Source: HGM04593 sp045533955 (GTDB lineage Bacteria; Bacteroidota; Bacteroidia; Bacteroidales; Bacteroidaceae). From it: a stretch of 64,000 nucleotides of DNA. This document shows, piece after piece, positions 18,448 through 27,548 of this stretch. The notes beneath the pieces were generated by a model. That model worked only from the letters and a program-made list of their open reading frames with translations, ran no database searches and was not told the origin of the DNA. The stretch spans positions 29,743 to 93,742 of the forward strand of contig JAZSIU010000017.1 of the NCBI GenBank assembly GCA_045533955.1. The letters run 5' to 3'. Position numbers and translations under genes: made by a program. Numbering within the stretch: the first letter of the stretch is position 1; each line of letters begins with the position of its first letter.

Positions 18448-18532
18448 CGAAATATATGTGGTTTTTTTGTTTATAATTGCTAAAAAGAGAAAATCGGGGG
18501 GTGTAGTTTTTTATTATTTCTTTAAATTGCAC

Positions 18533-18540
18533 TATCTTCG
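18533..18540 (+). promoter_or_regulatory. -7 promoter element for the rhomboid pair
   Basis: TATCTTCG, followed by CAGC, is identical for 12 bases to the inverted copy at 18436-18447 that serves argS. It lies 27 bp before the first rhomboid start codon. Confidence 0.5.
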
Positions 18541-18566
18541 CAGCTTGAATGATAGTTTGAACGACG

Positions 18567-19250
18567 ATGAGAGATATTCCTGTTGTTACCAAAAATCTGC
18601 TTGCCATAAACATCTTGATGTTTTTTGCAATGATTGTGGCTCCGAAGGTGGGTGTTGACCTTAAAGCCTTGCTTGGTCTGCATCTGTTCCTTGCCGAGGA
18701 TTTTATACCTGTGCAGATTATTACGTATATGTTTATGCACGGCGACTTTGTGCACCTGTTTTTCAATATGTTCGCCCTTTTTATGTTCGGGCGTGTGCTT
18801 GAAAGTGTGTGGGGTCCCAAGCGCTTCCTGATATTTTATATGGTCACGGGCATTGGCGCGGGGCTTTTGCAGGAGCTTACGCAGTACATTTACTACGAAA
18901 CGACTTTGTCGATGTACACCGCTGTAAATAAAGGTGGCGGGGTGATAGTTTCTATGGCCGAGTTTCTTAATGAGTGGAATACGGTGGGGGCATCGGGTGC
19001 TATTTTTGGTATTCTGATGGCCTTTGCAATGACTTTCCCCAACGAGCGACTTTTTGTGTTCCCTATTCCCGTCCCCATAAAGGCAAAATATTTTGTTCTT
19101 ATTTACGGCGCTCTCGAGCTGTATTTGGGCCTTTCGCCACGTATGGGCGACAATGTGGCACATTTTGCCCATCTTGGAGGAATGTTGTTCGGATTATTAC
19201 TAATACTTTATTGGCGTAAAAAAGGAGATATAAATGGGCCGTATTATTGA
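18567..19250 (+). CDS. rhomboid family intramembrane serine protease
   Basis: Six- to seven-helix membrane protease that cuts substrates within or next to their transmembrane segments. The catalytic Ser143 sits in GASGAIFGIL and the His partner at 202 in HFAHLGG; the first-helix asparagine and loop motif HLFFNMFALFMFGRVLE is also present. The product is 227 residues with no extra domain. The next gene, another rhomboid, overlaps its 3' end by 17 bp, so both are made from one message. The natural substrate is unknown. Confidence 0.93.
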   Translation: MRDIPVVTKNLLAINILMFFAMIVAPKVGVDLKALLGLHLFLAEDFIPVQIITYMFMHGDFVHLFFNMFALFMFGRVLESVWGPKRFLIFYMVTGIGAGLLQELTQYIYYETTLSMYTAVNKGGGVIVSMAEFLNEWNTVGASGAIFGILMAFAMTFPNERLFVFPIPVPIKAKYFVLIYGALELYLGLSPRMGDNVAHFAHLGGMLFGLLLILYWRKKGDINGPYY

Positions 19251-20151
19251 TGACCTGATGAGCAGGTTCCGTAACGAAAATATTGTTGGAAAATATATTT
19301 ATGTCAATGTGGCTGTTTATGTTACAATAGCCCTCATTGGAGTGTTTGCAACACTGTTGAATGCGGTGTTGCCCATTGTCGAGATTGTGCATCTGCTTGA
19401 ACTGCCGGCCTCGCTTAAGACGCTGCTTTATCAGCCGTGGTCGTTGCTGACGTATATGTTTATGCACGAGGGATTTATGCACTTTCTGTGGAATATGCTG
19501 GCACTCTATGGCTTTGGACGAATATTCTTGAATTTTTATTCTACCCGCCATTTTATAGGTATATATTTTCTGGGTGGCATTGTGGGTGGCCTCTTTTTTA
19601 TTGCCGCTTATAATATTTTCCCTTATTTTGCCCCCATTGTCGATAAGGCTTATCTTGTGGGTGCATCGGCTGCTGTTATGGCGGTGATTGTGGCTGCTGC
19701 GCTGCGCAGTCCCAATACGACGGTTAATCTGTTTATATTCGGGCAGATGAGGCTCATTGTTCTTGCGGCAATAACGGTGGGCCTGTCGGTGCTTTTGCTC
19801 TCATCGGACAATGCGGGTGGAAATTTTGCTCACATAGGCGGAGCGTTGACGGGCGCCATATTTGCCATAATGCTTAATAAGGGACACGACGTTACTACAC
19901 TCGTAAACGCCGCAACCGACTTTTTTGTAAAACTTTTTGCAAAGGTAAAAGGGGGCTTTAAACGCAAACCGAAAATGCAGTTTACACGTACCGAAGGCGC
20001 GGCAAAGCACTCGGCCGACTACGATTATAATGCTCGTCGCCGCGAGAAAGAGGACGAAATGAACACAATCCTCGAGAAGGTTAAACGCAGCGGATACTCC
20101 TCGCTTACCGACGACGAAAAGCGTCGTCTCTTCGACAGCTCGCAAAAGTAA
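19234..20151 (+). CDS. second rhomboid family serine protease with cytosolic C-terminal tail
   Basis: Paralogous rhomboid: catalytic Ser145 in VGASAAVMAV and His200 in NFAHIGG, with HFLWNMLALYGFGRIF in the second conserved helix. The active-site loop is GASA rather than GASG as in the neighbour. After about residue 215 a basic tail carries a DYNARRREKEDEMN stretch and ends in LTDDEKRRLFDSSQK, a motif commonly seen at the C-terminus of Bacteroidetes rhomboids. Translation may be helped by AAGGAGA (19222-19228), six bases before the ATG and inside the previous gene, unusual in this phylum. It overlaps the first rhomboid gene by 17 bp. Confidence 0.92.
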   Translation: MGRIIDDLMSRFRNENIVGKYIYVNVAVYVTIALIGVFATLLNAVLPIVEIVHLLELPASLKTLLYQPWSLLTYMFMHEGFMHFLWNMLALYGFGRIFLNFYSTRHFIGIYFLGGIVGGLFFIAAYNIFPYFAPIVDKAYLVGASAAVMAVIVAAALRSPNTTVNLFIFGQMRLIVLAAITVGLSVLLLSSDNAGGNFAHIGGALTGAIFAIMLNKGHDVTTLVNAATDFFVKLFAKVKGGFKRKPKMQFTRTEGAAKHSADYDYNARRREKEDEMNTILEKVKRSGYSSLTDDEKRRLFDSSQK

Positions 20152-20174
20152 CAGCATAAAGAGCATAGGGCTTA

Positions 20175-20214
20175 TTTAGGGCGCATTGTAAAAATACAAT
20201 GCGCCCTAAATTTT
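20175..20214 (+). terminator. Rho-independent terminator after the rhomboid operon
   Basis: A perfect 16-bp stem, TTTAGGGCGCATTGTA (20175-20190) with its complement (20195-20210), has an AAAA loop and a following TTTT. Confidence 0.92.
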
Positions 20215-20342
20215 GTGCTGCGCTGCATAAAAAACGACAAAAATTATACAAAAATGTAAGTGTCAATCCCTTTCGTACCCCTTTCGTACCATATAAAATG
20301 AAGAAAAAAGCCCGAAAATGTGTTTATTTACAGAAAAAACGC

Positions 20343-20350
20343 TATATTTG
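20343..20350 (+). promoter_or_regulatory. -7 promoter element for secDF
   Basis: TATATTTG matches TAnnTTTG exactly. It is about 107 bp before the secDF start; the leader between contains an inverted repeat (20371-20404). The remainder of the 306-base gap upstream is the terminator and AT-rich sequence with nothing else recognisable. Confidence 0.65.
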
Positions 20351-20370
20351 CAAACTTTAAAAAAGTGTTT

Positions 20371-20404
20371 CGAAATATCTAAGCTCTAAATTAGCGATAT
20401 TTCG
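20371..20404 (+). promoter_or_regulatory. inverted repeat in the secDF 5' leader
   Basis: CGAAATATC (20371-20379) pairs with GATATTTCG (20396-20404) over a 16-base loop. It is in the predicted untranslated leader, about 54 bp before the start codon, with no U run after it, so it is not an ordinary terminator. A role in controlling secDF is possible but unproven. Confidence 0.4.
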
Positions 20405-20457
20405 TGCCTCTTTTTGTGCTTGACGACAAACTAAATAAATAATAAACTAATAGAAAA

Positions 20458-23358
20458 ATGCAAAACAAAGGATTTGTAAAAGTATTTGCGCTACTGCTTA
20501 CGCTGGTGTGCGTGTTCTATCTTTCATTCTCTTTTGTAACAAGTTCTCACAATAGTAAAGCCGCCCAAGACCCCAAGGGTGTGCAGCACTATATGGACTC
20601 TATGCAGAATGAGAATGTGTGGCTTGGTATTTACAGCCTGAGAGAGTGTCGCGAAATGCAGATTGGCCTTGGACTCGACCTTCAAGGTGGTATGAATGTG
20701 ATTATGGAGGTATCGGTTGCCGACGTTGTTAAGGCTCTTTCGGGCCACAAAGCCGATGCCGATTTCAATGCGGCCGTTGAGACTGCAAGAGAGCAGGCTG
20801 TAACAAGCAACGACGATTTTATCACACTATTTGTAAAGGAGTACAAGAGACTTCAGCCCGAGGGTAATTTGGCCAAAATCTTCGCTACTCAGCAGTTGAA
20901 GGACAAGGTTAACGCCCGTTCGACAGACAGCGAGGTTGAGGCTGTGCTTCGTCAGGAGGTTCAGGCTGCGGTAGATAACTCGTTCAACGTGCTTCGTACA
21001 CGTATCGACCGCTTCGGTGTTGTTCAGCCCAATATTCAGACACTCGAGGGAATGGGACGCATTATGATTGAGCTTCCCGGTGTAAAAGAGCCCGAGCGCG
21101 TACGTAAACTGCTTCAGGGTTCGGCTAACCTTGAATTTTGGGAGACATACAATGCTGCTGAGATTATCCCCGCATTTAATGCTGTCAACAACAAGATAGC
21201 ACTCGAGGCTGCGCCCGCACAGAAAGAGAGCGCCGACAGCGTTAATGTCGAGGATGCTCTTACCGGCGACGAGAATACAGCCGAGCAGACACGTTCGCTC
21301 TACTCGATATTCTCGCCCAACGACCGCGGTCAGCTGCACGCAAGCGTAGTTGGTATTGCGCACTATCTTGACACAGCCGAGGTTAACGCAATGCTCTCGC
21401 GCCCCGAGATTAAGAAGATGCTTCCGGCCGACCTTCGTCTCTTCTGGGGTGTTTATGCACTGAACAAGACCGCAGAGAATAATATCTACGAGCTTTATGC
21501 CGTAAGGACAACACAGCGCAACGGCCGTGCAGCCCTCGAGGGTGATGTAATTGTTGACGCTGCCGATACTTACGACCAACACGGTCGTCCCTGCGTAACA
21601 ATGGCGATGAACACCGATGGTTCGCGTCGTTGGGCACAGCTTACAAAGAGCAATGTAGGTCGCAGCATCGCTGTCGTGCTCGATGGTTATGTTTACAGTG
21701 CCCCCAACGTAACGGGCGAAATTTCGGGTGGTCGTTCCGAGATTACCGGTTCGTTCACAATCGACGAGACTAAGGACTTGGCCAACGTGCTTCGCTCGGG
21801 TAAGATGCCCGCTCCCGCGCGCATCGTCTCTGAGGATATTGTGGGCCCCTCGCTCGGTCAGGAGTCAATTAACCAAGGAATGTGGTCGTTTGTGGTTGCA
21901 TTCGTGCTCCTTATGATATATATGTGTGCGGTATATGGCATTATTCCCGGTGCCGTGGCAAATGCAGCGCTGCTGTTGAACCTGTTCTTTACTCTTGGTG
22001 TGCTTGCATCGTTCCAAGCTGCGCTTACAATGTCGGGTATTGCCGGTATTGTGCTTACATTAGGTATGGCGGTGGATGCCAACGTGCTTATCTATGAGCG
22101 TACGAAAGAGGAGCTTCGTGCAGGTAAAAAAGTGGTTGCCGCTCTTGCCGATGGTTATAAGAATGCTTTTTCGGCCATCTTCGACTCGAACTTTACCTCT
22201 ATTATCACAGGTATAATTCTGTTCTATTTTGGTACGGGCCCCATTCGCGGATTTGCCACAACGCTTATCATCGGTATTGTTTGTTCGTTCTTTACAGCTG
22301 TGTTCCTTACACGTATAGTATATGAGCACTTTATGAATAAGGGTAAATGGCAGAATCTGACATTTGTTACCAATTTCTCGAGGAATTGGTTCCTTGGCAC
22401 AAAGTACAATTTTATGAAGGCTGCGAAGACTTCGCTCATTGTATTTGGCGTGGCTGCTCTTGTTGCTATTGCTTCGTTTGCCGTTCGTGGATTGAGCCAG
22501 AGTATCGACTTTACCGGCGGACGCAACTTTGTCGTTCAATTCGAACAGCAGGTTGAGCCCGAGACTGTACGTGCGCTTCTGCGTGAGGTAATCACAGAGG
22601 ATAATGTACAGGCTATTGCGCTGGGTACCGATAAGAAAACTATCCGTGTTACAACAAACTATCGTATAAATGAGGAGTCGGTAAATGTGGATTCTGAGAT
22701 TGAGGAATTCTTGTACGACGCATTTATGAAGGGTGGATTGTTGAGCAAAGACCTTGACCTTGCTACTTTCATCGACCGCGACAATCGCGCCGGTGGTTCT
22801 ATTATCAGCTCGCAGAAGGTGGGTCCCAGCATAGCCGATGATATTAAGACAAGCGCTATTTGGTCGATTGTTTTTGCTCTTGTGGCAATCTTCCTTTATA
22901 TTTTGGTTCGTTTCCGCAATGTGGCTTATAGTATTGGTTCGATTGTGGCTCTTACCTCGGACGTTGTTCTTATCTTGGGTTGCTACTCGCTTTTGTGGGG
23001 TGTGCTTCCTATGTCGCTCGAGGTTGACCAGACATTTATCGGTGCCATCCTTACTGCCATCGGTTACTCTATCAATGATAAGGTGGTTGTGTTCGACCGT
23101 GTGCGTGAGTTTACCTCTCTTTATCCCAAACGTGGTAAATTCGAGCTGTTCAATGAGTCGCTTAACACTACTTTGGCGCGTACAATAAATACTTCGGTTA
23201 GTACTTTGATTGTGCTGCTCTGTATCTTTGTTCTCGGTGGCGACAGCATCCGCAGCTTCTCGTTTGCAATGATTCTGGGTGTTGTATTTGGTACACTCTC
23301 TTCGTTGTTCATTGCTGCTCCTATTGCTTACAGCGTGCTGAACAAGCAGTCTAAATAA
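20458..23358 (+). CDS. secDF: protein translocase SecDF fusion
   Basis: Proton-driven accessory of the Sec translocon that pulls exported proteins into the periplasm. SecD and SecF are fused in one 966-residue chain, the usual arrangement in Bacteroidetes. The SecD half has an N-terminal helix, GLGLDLQGG (70-78), a large periplasmic P1 region, and the membrane block with LTLGMAVDANVLIYERTKEE. The SecF half starts near residue 645 and has SIDFTGGRN (682-690) and AIGYSINDKVVVFDRVRE. Both halves keep the conserved intramembrane Asp of the helix 4 motif. It is transcribed alone between terminators. Confidence 0.97.
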   Translation: MQNKGFVKVFALLLTLVCVFYLSFSFVTSSHNSKAAQDPKGVQHYMDSMQNENVWLGIYSLRECREMQIGLGLDLQGGMNVIMEVSVADVVKALSGHKADADFNAAVETAREQAVTSNDDFITLFVKEYKRLQPEGNLAKIFATQQLKDKVNARSTDSEVEAVLRQEVQAAVDNSFNVLRTRIDRFGVVQPNIQTLEGMGRIMIELPGVKEPERVRKLLQGSANLEFWETYNAAEIIPAFNAVNNKIALEAAPAQKESADSVNVEDALTGDENTAEQTRSLYSIFSPNDRGQLHASVVGIAHYLDTAEVNAMLSRPEIKKMLPADLRLFWGVYALNKTAENNIYELYAVRTTQRNGRAALEGDVIVDAADTYDQHGRPCVTMAMNTDGSRRWAQLTKSNVGRSIAVVLDGYVYSAPNVTGEISGGRSEITGSFTIDETKDLANVLRSGKMPAPARIVSEDIVGPSLGQESINQGMWSFVVAFVLLMIYMCAVYGIIPGAVANAALLLNLFFTLGVLASFQAALTMSGIAGIVLTLGMAVDANVLIYERTKEELRAGKKVVAALADGYKNAFSAIFDSNFTSIITGIILFYFGTGPIRGFATTLIIGIVCSFFTAVFLTRIVYEHFMNKGKWQNLTFVTNFSRNWFLGTKYNFMKAAKTSLIVFGVAALVAIASFAVRGLSQSIDFTGGRNFVVQFEQQVEPETVRALLREVITEDNVQAIALGTDKKTIRVTTNYRINEESVNVDSEIEEFLYDAFMKGGLLSKDLDLATFIDRDNRAGGSIISSQKVGPSIADDIKTSAIWSIVFALVAIFLYILVRFRNVAYSIGSIVALTSDVVLILGCYSLLWGVLPMSLEVDQTFIGAILTAIGYSINDKVVVFDRVREFTSLYPKRGKFELFNESLNTTLARTINTSVSTLIVLLCIFVLGGDSIRSFSFAMILGVVFGTLSSLFIAAPIAYSVLNKQSK

Positions 23359-23377
23359 GTAATTAAGCAGTCTATAT

Positions 23378-23414
23378 AAAATCAGCCTTTCCCTGACCGG
23401 GAAAGGCTGATTTT
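23378..23414. terminator. bidirectional terminator after secDF
   Basis: AAAATCAGCCTTTCCC (23378-23393) pairs perfectly with 23399-23414 around a 5-base loop. The A and T ends make it usable from both strands, serving secDF and possibly the convergent DUF2851 gene. Confidence 0.92.
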
Positions 23415-23531
23415 GTTTGCGAACCGCAGAGGAGTGCGGTGGCGGTGTATTCTTCTTTTTGCGGGACTATAATTATAATAAGGGCTTTTTTTTAGGCCTC
23501 GGGCGGCAGCCTCTTACTCCGTGCCGAGGCT

Positions 23532-24827
23532 TTAGAGGTTTGCTATGCGCTCTTTAATGTAGGCGTAGGCGAAGGGGCATTTGTCGCAGGCGCTCTTGTC
23601 GCAATAGTTTTTTTGCAGCTGTATGAGTGCTTGCGAGTCGGCGGCGCAATCGATTGCTATTGTTGCTTGTGCCCAGCGACGGGTTATGCTGTTTATTTCG
23701 CCCGGGAGGTTGTGTAGTATGTCTTCGGCTTTGTTGCATAGCGTGGTGTCGTTGCGATGCTTGCCGTAGATGTATAGTATGGGGGCTATTGTGTTTATTA
23801 TCAGTGTCTCTATCTGTGATTTTCTTAAGGGGCCGCATCCTGTGGTGGTTGTGCCGCCGAATTGCAGATGGTTCCACCAATAGCCTTGTGGGATGGCTTG
23901 CAATCTCTCTTCTACCTCTTTTAGTGTGTCGCACGATGCTATTGAGGAGAGCGTGGCGCTTGCCTTGCTGTATAGTGTGGCTAGACGCGCTATGCGCAGA
24001 TGTGGGGTGGAGCTGCTGCTCCACGCCTTTCCGTTCATACTCTTGAGGCCGAATTTTGCGGATAGGAATTTGTATTCGCGGCAGAGGTCGTTGTAGTAGG
24101 TGCTGGTGAGGGCTTCGGCGCGATAGTATGTGGGTATTGTCTCTTCTTCGAGCAGGCCGGCCTGCCCGAAGAACATTGCTTCTATTTGCAGAGGGTTGTC
24201 GCGGTGTTTCCCGAGGGCTTGCATATTCAGCAGCGAGGCCCACTGCTCGAATGTGCTGCTCTGTACGCCGAATCCGAAATTGCGGGCCAGCAGCTTGAAG
24301 AGGGTCGACTCCCACTGTTGGTTGCATAGGGTGTGGAGCGCCTCGATGCGTCGGGCTTTCTCCTCGATGCGTTCGATGAGTAGGCGCGAGAGGTGCCCGT
24401 GCAGATGTATTTTCGGCATTGATGCAATTGTGTCGTGGCAGGGAAGTAGCCTTTTTTCTTTCTTTATTGCTTGGTACTCGTGAGCGGCTGCGCGCGGGTA
24501 TGTGATGCGCAGCTGGGGGACGTACTCGCCGTGCGGCAGCATTGTCTCTATGTCGTCGCTCTCTATTATGTGCAGGATTATGTTTTTGTAGCTGTTGTTG
24601 CCGCTTTTGTGAATATCTTTTTCCCAATCGCTGCTCCTTTGGTGCAGGATTATGTTGCCCGACCATTCGCGTCCACCTATCAGCAGGCGGGCGTTGCGGA
24701 AGATGTTGCCGTCGGTGGGCGTGTGCAGGCCCGGCTCGATGATTTTTATCGGCTTGCCGTTTGTGGTATATAGCTGTTGCTTTGTGAGCATACGGTTCCT
24801 CCAGATGTAGTGCATTAGGGTACTCAT
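23532..24827 (-). CDS. DUF2851 family protein
   Basis: Member of a Bacteroidetes family without known function. I start at 24827, giving MSTLMHYIWRNRML, which fits the family opening; the upstream Met at 24851 is less likely. The product has 431 residues, is soluble, and shows WSGNIILHQRSSDWEKD near residues 60-80 and a C-terminal four-cysteine cluster (NYCDKSACDKCPFAYAY), which could bind a metal. The sequence NARLLIGGREWSGNIILH resembles the nuclease-like half of the family only loosely, so I assign no activity. It lies downstream of the HD phosphodiesterase gene on the same strand but behind a terminator-like hairpin. Confidence 0.88.
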   Translation of the reverse strand: MSTLMHYIWRNRMLTKQQLYTTNGKPIKIIEPGLHTPTDGNIFRNARLLIGGREWSGNIILHQRSSDWEKDIHKSGNNSYKNIILHIIESDDIETMLPHGEYVPQLRITYPRAAAHEYQAIKKEKRLLPCHDTIASMPKIHLHGHLSRLLIERIEEKARRIEALHTLCNQQWESTLFKLLARNFGFGVQSSTFEQWASLLNMQALGKHRDNPLQIEAMFFGQAGLLEEETIPTYYRAEALTSTYYNDLCREYKFLSAKFGLKSMNGKAWSSSSTPHLRIARLATLYSKASATLSSIASCDTLKEVEERLQAIPQGYWWNHLQFGGTTTTGCGPLRKSQIETLIINTIAPILYIYGKHRNDTTLCNKAEDILHNLPGEINSITRRWAQATIAIDCAADSQALIQLQKNYCDKSACDKCPFAYAYIKERIANL

Positions 24828-24862
24828 AGTTTCGACATTTTGTGTCTGCAAATATTGTATGC

Positions 24863-24896
24863 AAAAGGGACGAAACGCAAATGTTCCGTCCCTTTT
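24863..24896 (-). terminator. terminator of the HD phosphodiesterase gene
   Basis: AAAAGGGACG (24863-24872) pairs with CGTCCCTTTT (24887-24896), with further A-T pairs inward. Read on the minus strand the stem is followed by its own T run, between the HD gene and the DUF2851 gene. Confidence 0.75.
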
Positions 24897-24996
24897 AATG
24901 TTCTTTTTTAACTTTTTTTCACATAAAGATTTTTGCTTCCTCTCTTTCTCGCGCGTGCGTGTACATTATTATATGTGTGTTGCGCAGAGCGGCGTG

Positions 24997-27054
24997 TTAC
25001 TGTTTTTTCTTTTCCGTGGGGTAGCTTATGCGTGTGTGGTAGATGGCTTTTAGTCGCTCTTTGAAGGTTTTTTTGATGGTCTCAATGTCGCGGAAGGTCA
25101 GGGGGCTCATTCTGAGTTCGCCGTCCCTTACTTTGCTATCGACAATTTTCTCTACAAGCGTGTCGATATTCTCGGCGGTGTATTCCTTGAGGCTGTGCGA
25201 GGCTGCTTCGACGCAGTCGGCAAGCATCAGTATGCCTTGTTCGCGTGTCGAGGGCTGCGGGCCGGGGTAGCTGAAGAGGCTCTCGTCGATTGTTTCGTCG
25301 GGGTGGGCGTTCTTGTAGGTGATATAAAAATATCCTGTTTTTGAGACTCCGTGGTGTGTGGTGATAAAGTCCTTTATCGTGCGCGGCAGATGGTGTTTGT
25401 TGGCAAGGGCTACTCCGTCGGTTACGTGCTTGATGATTATGCGTGCGCTCTCTTGTGGCTCGAGTTTGTCGTGGGGGTTGATGCCTCCGCTCTGATTTTC
25501 GGTAAAGTATATGGGATTGAGGGTCTTGCCAATATCGTGGAAGAGGGCTCCGGTTCGCACCTCTAAGCTGTTGGCGCCGATGCTGCGGGCTGCGTCGGCT
25601 GCAAGATTGCCTACCTGCATCGAGTGCTGAAAGGTTCCTGGGGCGTCCTGCGATAGTTTGCGCAGAAGCTCGCTGTTTATATTGGATATTTCGATGAGCG
25701 TTACATTCGACACAAAGCCGAAGAGCTTTTCTATGATGAACATCAGGGGGTAGGCAAAGAGCAGTAGCACGGCGCTGATGACAAAATAGAGGTACATTGC
25801 CAGATTCAGCTTGCTGATGTCATTTTCTATGATAATTTCGTAGGCAAAATAGAAGAGTGAATAGAAGAGGAATATGTACAGGGCGCATCGCAGCATCTGC
25901 GAGCGGGCCGAAAAGTCTTTCATACAGATAAGTGCCACAATGCCGGCCGGAATTTGCAGGAGTACAAATTCGTATGGGGCGGTGAGCATTATCGAGCACA
26001 TAATTATGGAGATTGTGTGCGTTAGGAAGGCTGTGCGCTTGCTTGTGAACAGGCATAGCAGCATAGGAATAAGCACGATGGGCAACATAAATACGTTGCC
26101 TATGCGCAGTTGCATCATTATGCCCACGATTATGGGGAAGAGTGTGGCCGAGAGTATCACCAGCAGGAACATATTTGTGTTGCGGGCAACCTCGGGGAGG
26201 TAGATGTATATGTAGGCCAATAGTGCGGCGAAGCACATTATGACGAATATTATCTGCCCGATGAGCATAAAGGTGGTTTTTTTGTCGTCGCTGTGGCGCT
26301 TGTCGAGCTCGTAGCTGTACGACTCGAGTATCTGATATACTTTTTCATCGACAATGTCGCCGCGTGCTATGATTTTTTGTCCTTTTTGCACAATGCCGTT
26401 GCTGGCCGAGAGGGCGTCGAGCTCTTGTTGCAGCGAGTGGGCCGAGTGTATCGAGTCGTATCGGACGTTGGGCATAATAAATTCGTCGAGGCGCAGGCTG
26501 TTTACAACCTCTTGTGGCAGTGTGTCGCCCTCGGTGAGTATGCGGTAGGCTTCGGGGATTTTCAGGAAACGGCTTTTACTCTCGGTTGTCGAGACGTTGT
26601 TGCTTATGAGCTTTACGTTGATGGCATTTTGTGTGTAGGGTAGGTCGAGGTCGCCCGAGGAGACTACACCGCGCTCGTAGATTTTTTGCAGGCGATTTTT
26701 ATAGGTTAGATAGGTCTCGCGCGGGATTATGTCGTTGAATTTGCCGTAGTATCTGTTGCGTAGCTCGCGCAGTGCGCTCTCGTAGATGGTGGTGTCTTTA
26801 ACAAAATAGGGGGCAAAATTGGTGCGCACGCTGTCTTGCTCGGCGCTCATCTGTTGTTGGCTCTTGTATATTGGAAAGTCGAATCCGGCCATCAGCTGGC
26901 TGTATGTCCACGGGGTGTTCAGGCTGAATTGGTAGTTGAATACTCGGTCGCGTGGCATAAAATATATTACTGCCGATATACACAAAAGGGCTGTTACTGT
27001 CTGCTGGAATATTCTGAATCTCTTTCCAAAAATGCGTTTTATGCTCTTTTTCAT
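24997..27054 (-). CDS. PgpH-like 7TM-HD membrane phosphodiesterase (probable c-di-AMP hydrolase)
   Basis: The architecture is that of PgpH: one N-terminal helix, an extracellular 7TMR-HDED domain (about 50-260), seven membrane helices (about 265-440), then a cytosolic HD domain. The HD signature FHDIGK falls at residues 505-510, with GTFQHSMQVG before it and HHLPRTIKDFITTHHG after it, supplying the metal-binding His/Asp set. PgpH homologues hydrolyse the second messenger cyclic di-AMP, which controls osmolyte and envelope homeostasis; this activity is inferred from the family. At 685 residues it is of normal length. A minus-strand promoter box lies about 80 bp upstream. Confidence 0.92.
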   Translation of the reverse strand: MKKSIKRIFGKRFRIFQQTVTALLCISAVIYFMPRDRVFNYQFSLNTPWTYSQLMAGFDFPIYKSQQQMSAEQDSVRTNFAPYFVKDTTIYESALRELRNRYYGKFNDIIPRETYLTYKNRLQKIYERGVVSSGDLDLPYTQNAINVKLISNNVSTTESKSRFLKIPEAYRILTEGDTLPQEVVNSLRLDEFIMPNVRYDSIHSAHSLQQELDALSASNGIVQKGQKIIARGDIVDEKVYQILESYSYELDKRHSDDKKTTFMLIGQIIFVIMCFAALLAYIYIYLPEVARNTNMFLLVILSATLFPIIVGIMMQLRIGNVFMLPIVLIPMLLCLFTSKRTAFLTHTISIIMCSIMLTAPYEFVLLQIPAGIVALICMKDFSARSQMLRCALYIFLFYSLFYFAYEIIIENDISKLNLAMYLYFVISAVLLLFAYPLMFIIEKLFGFVSNVTLIEISNINSELLRKLSQDAPGTFQHSMQVGNLAADAARSIGANSLEVRTGALFHDIGKTLNPIYFTENQSGGINPHDKLEPQESARIIIKHVTDGVALANKHHLPRTIKDFITTHHGVSKTGYFYITYKNAHPDETIDESLFSYPGPQPSTREQGILMLADCVEAASHSLKEYTAENIDTLVEKIVDSKVRDGELRMSPLTFRDIETIKKTFKERLKAIYHTRISYPTEKKKQ

Positions 27055-27133
27055 AATTGGGTGCTTTTTGTTGATTTTTAGCGGTTGCAGGCTTTTTGTG
27101 CCTTACAACGCGCTGGGATTTTACCGCTAATGG

Positions 27134-27141
27134 CAAATGTA
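27134..27141 (-). promoter_or_regulatory. -7 promoter element for the HD phosphodiesterase gene
   Basis: On the minus strand this reads TACATTTG, an exact TAnnTTTG, about 80 bp before the start codon. Confidence 0.6.
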
Positions 27142-27360
27142 CTAAAAAATAGGATATACAATATTTATATGGGATAAATATTCTTTGTGGATGGCAAAAG
27201 TCTTGTGAATTGTGGTGCTTGCATTGAGTAGATGAGATGGAAAAAGAGACGAGCCTTATTTTTTGCGTGTTTTTGCTGTATGCGTCGCGAGTAAGCTATA
27301 AAATGCACCCCTTAGTCGTAATAATTAGCCCGTAGAGTGCTAATAATTGAGACTTTTTAT

Positions 27361-27368
27361 TACCTTTG
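27361..27368 (+). promoter_or_regulatory. -7 promoter element of the nrdDG transcript
   Basis: TACCTTTG, an exact TAnnTTTG, lies directly before the cobalamin riboswitch, so transcription should begin at about 27374, at the 5' edge of helix P1. Confidence 0.7.
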
Positions 27369-27373
27369 CGTCA

Positions 27374-27548
27374 GATTAAGGTGTTTGAGGTGGCATCAGT
27401 CGCCAAGAATGAAAAGGGAACATCGGTGTAAATCCGAGACTATACCCGTAGCTGTGAGTTTCATTACACTCCGTGCTTTCTCAATGGTCACTGCCCGCAG
27501 GGTGGGAAGACCGCGCGGAGGAAACAAGTCAGAAGACCTGCCTTTATC
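27374..27548 (+). promoter_or_regulatory. cobalamin (adenosylcobalamin) riboswitch upstream of nrdD
   Basis: The conserved core is visible: AAAGGGAA (27414-27420), GGTGTAAATCC (27425-27435), ACCCGTAGCTGT (27444-27455), and the B12-box region GTCAGAAGACCTGCC ending at 27542. Helix P1 can form between GATTAAGG (27374-27381) and CCTTTATC (27541-27548) with one T-T mismatch. The element lies about 115 bases upstream of nrdD. In other bacteria such switches turn off B12-independent isozymes when the coenzyme is present; here the expected effect is repression of the anaerobic RNR when a B12-dependent (class II) RNR can work. No intrinsic U-run terminator follows, so control may be translational. 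Confidence 0.9.

Noticed and set aside
23485..23530. GCCTCGG/CCGAGGC inverted repeat near the DUF2851 stop
   Set aside because: Read in the direction of the gene the stem is followed by A's, not T's, so it is not a terminator, and the stem is short relative to the loop.
23554..24864. Alternative reverse frame overlapping the DUF2851 gene
   Set aside because: Its product is Arg/His/Pro-rich, the frame-shifted image of the DUF2851 gene, which has a recognisable family start.
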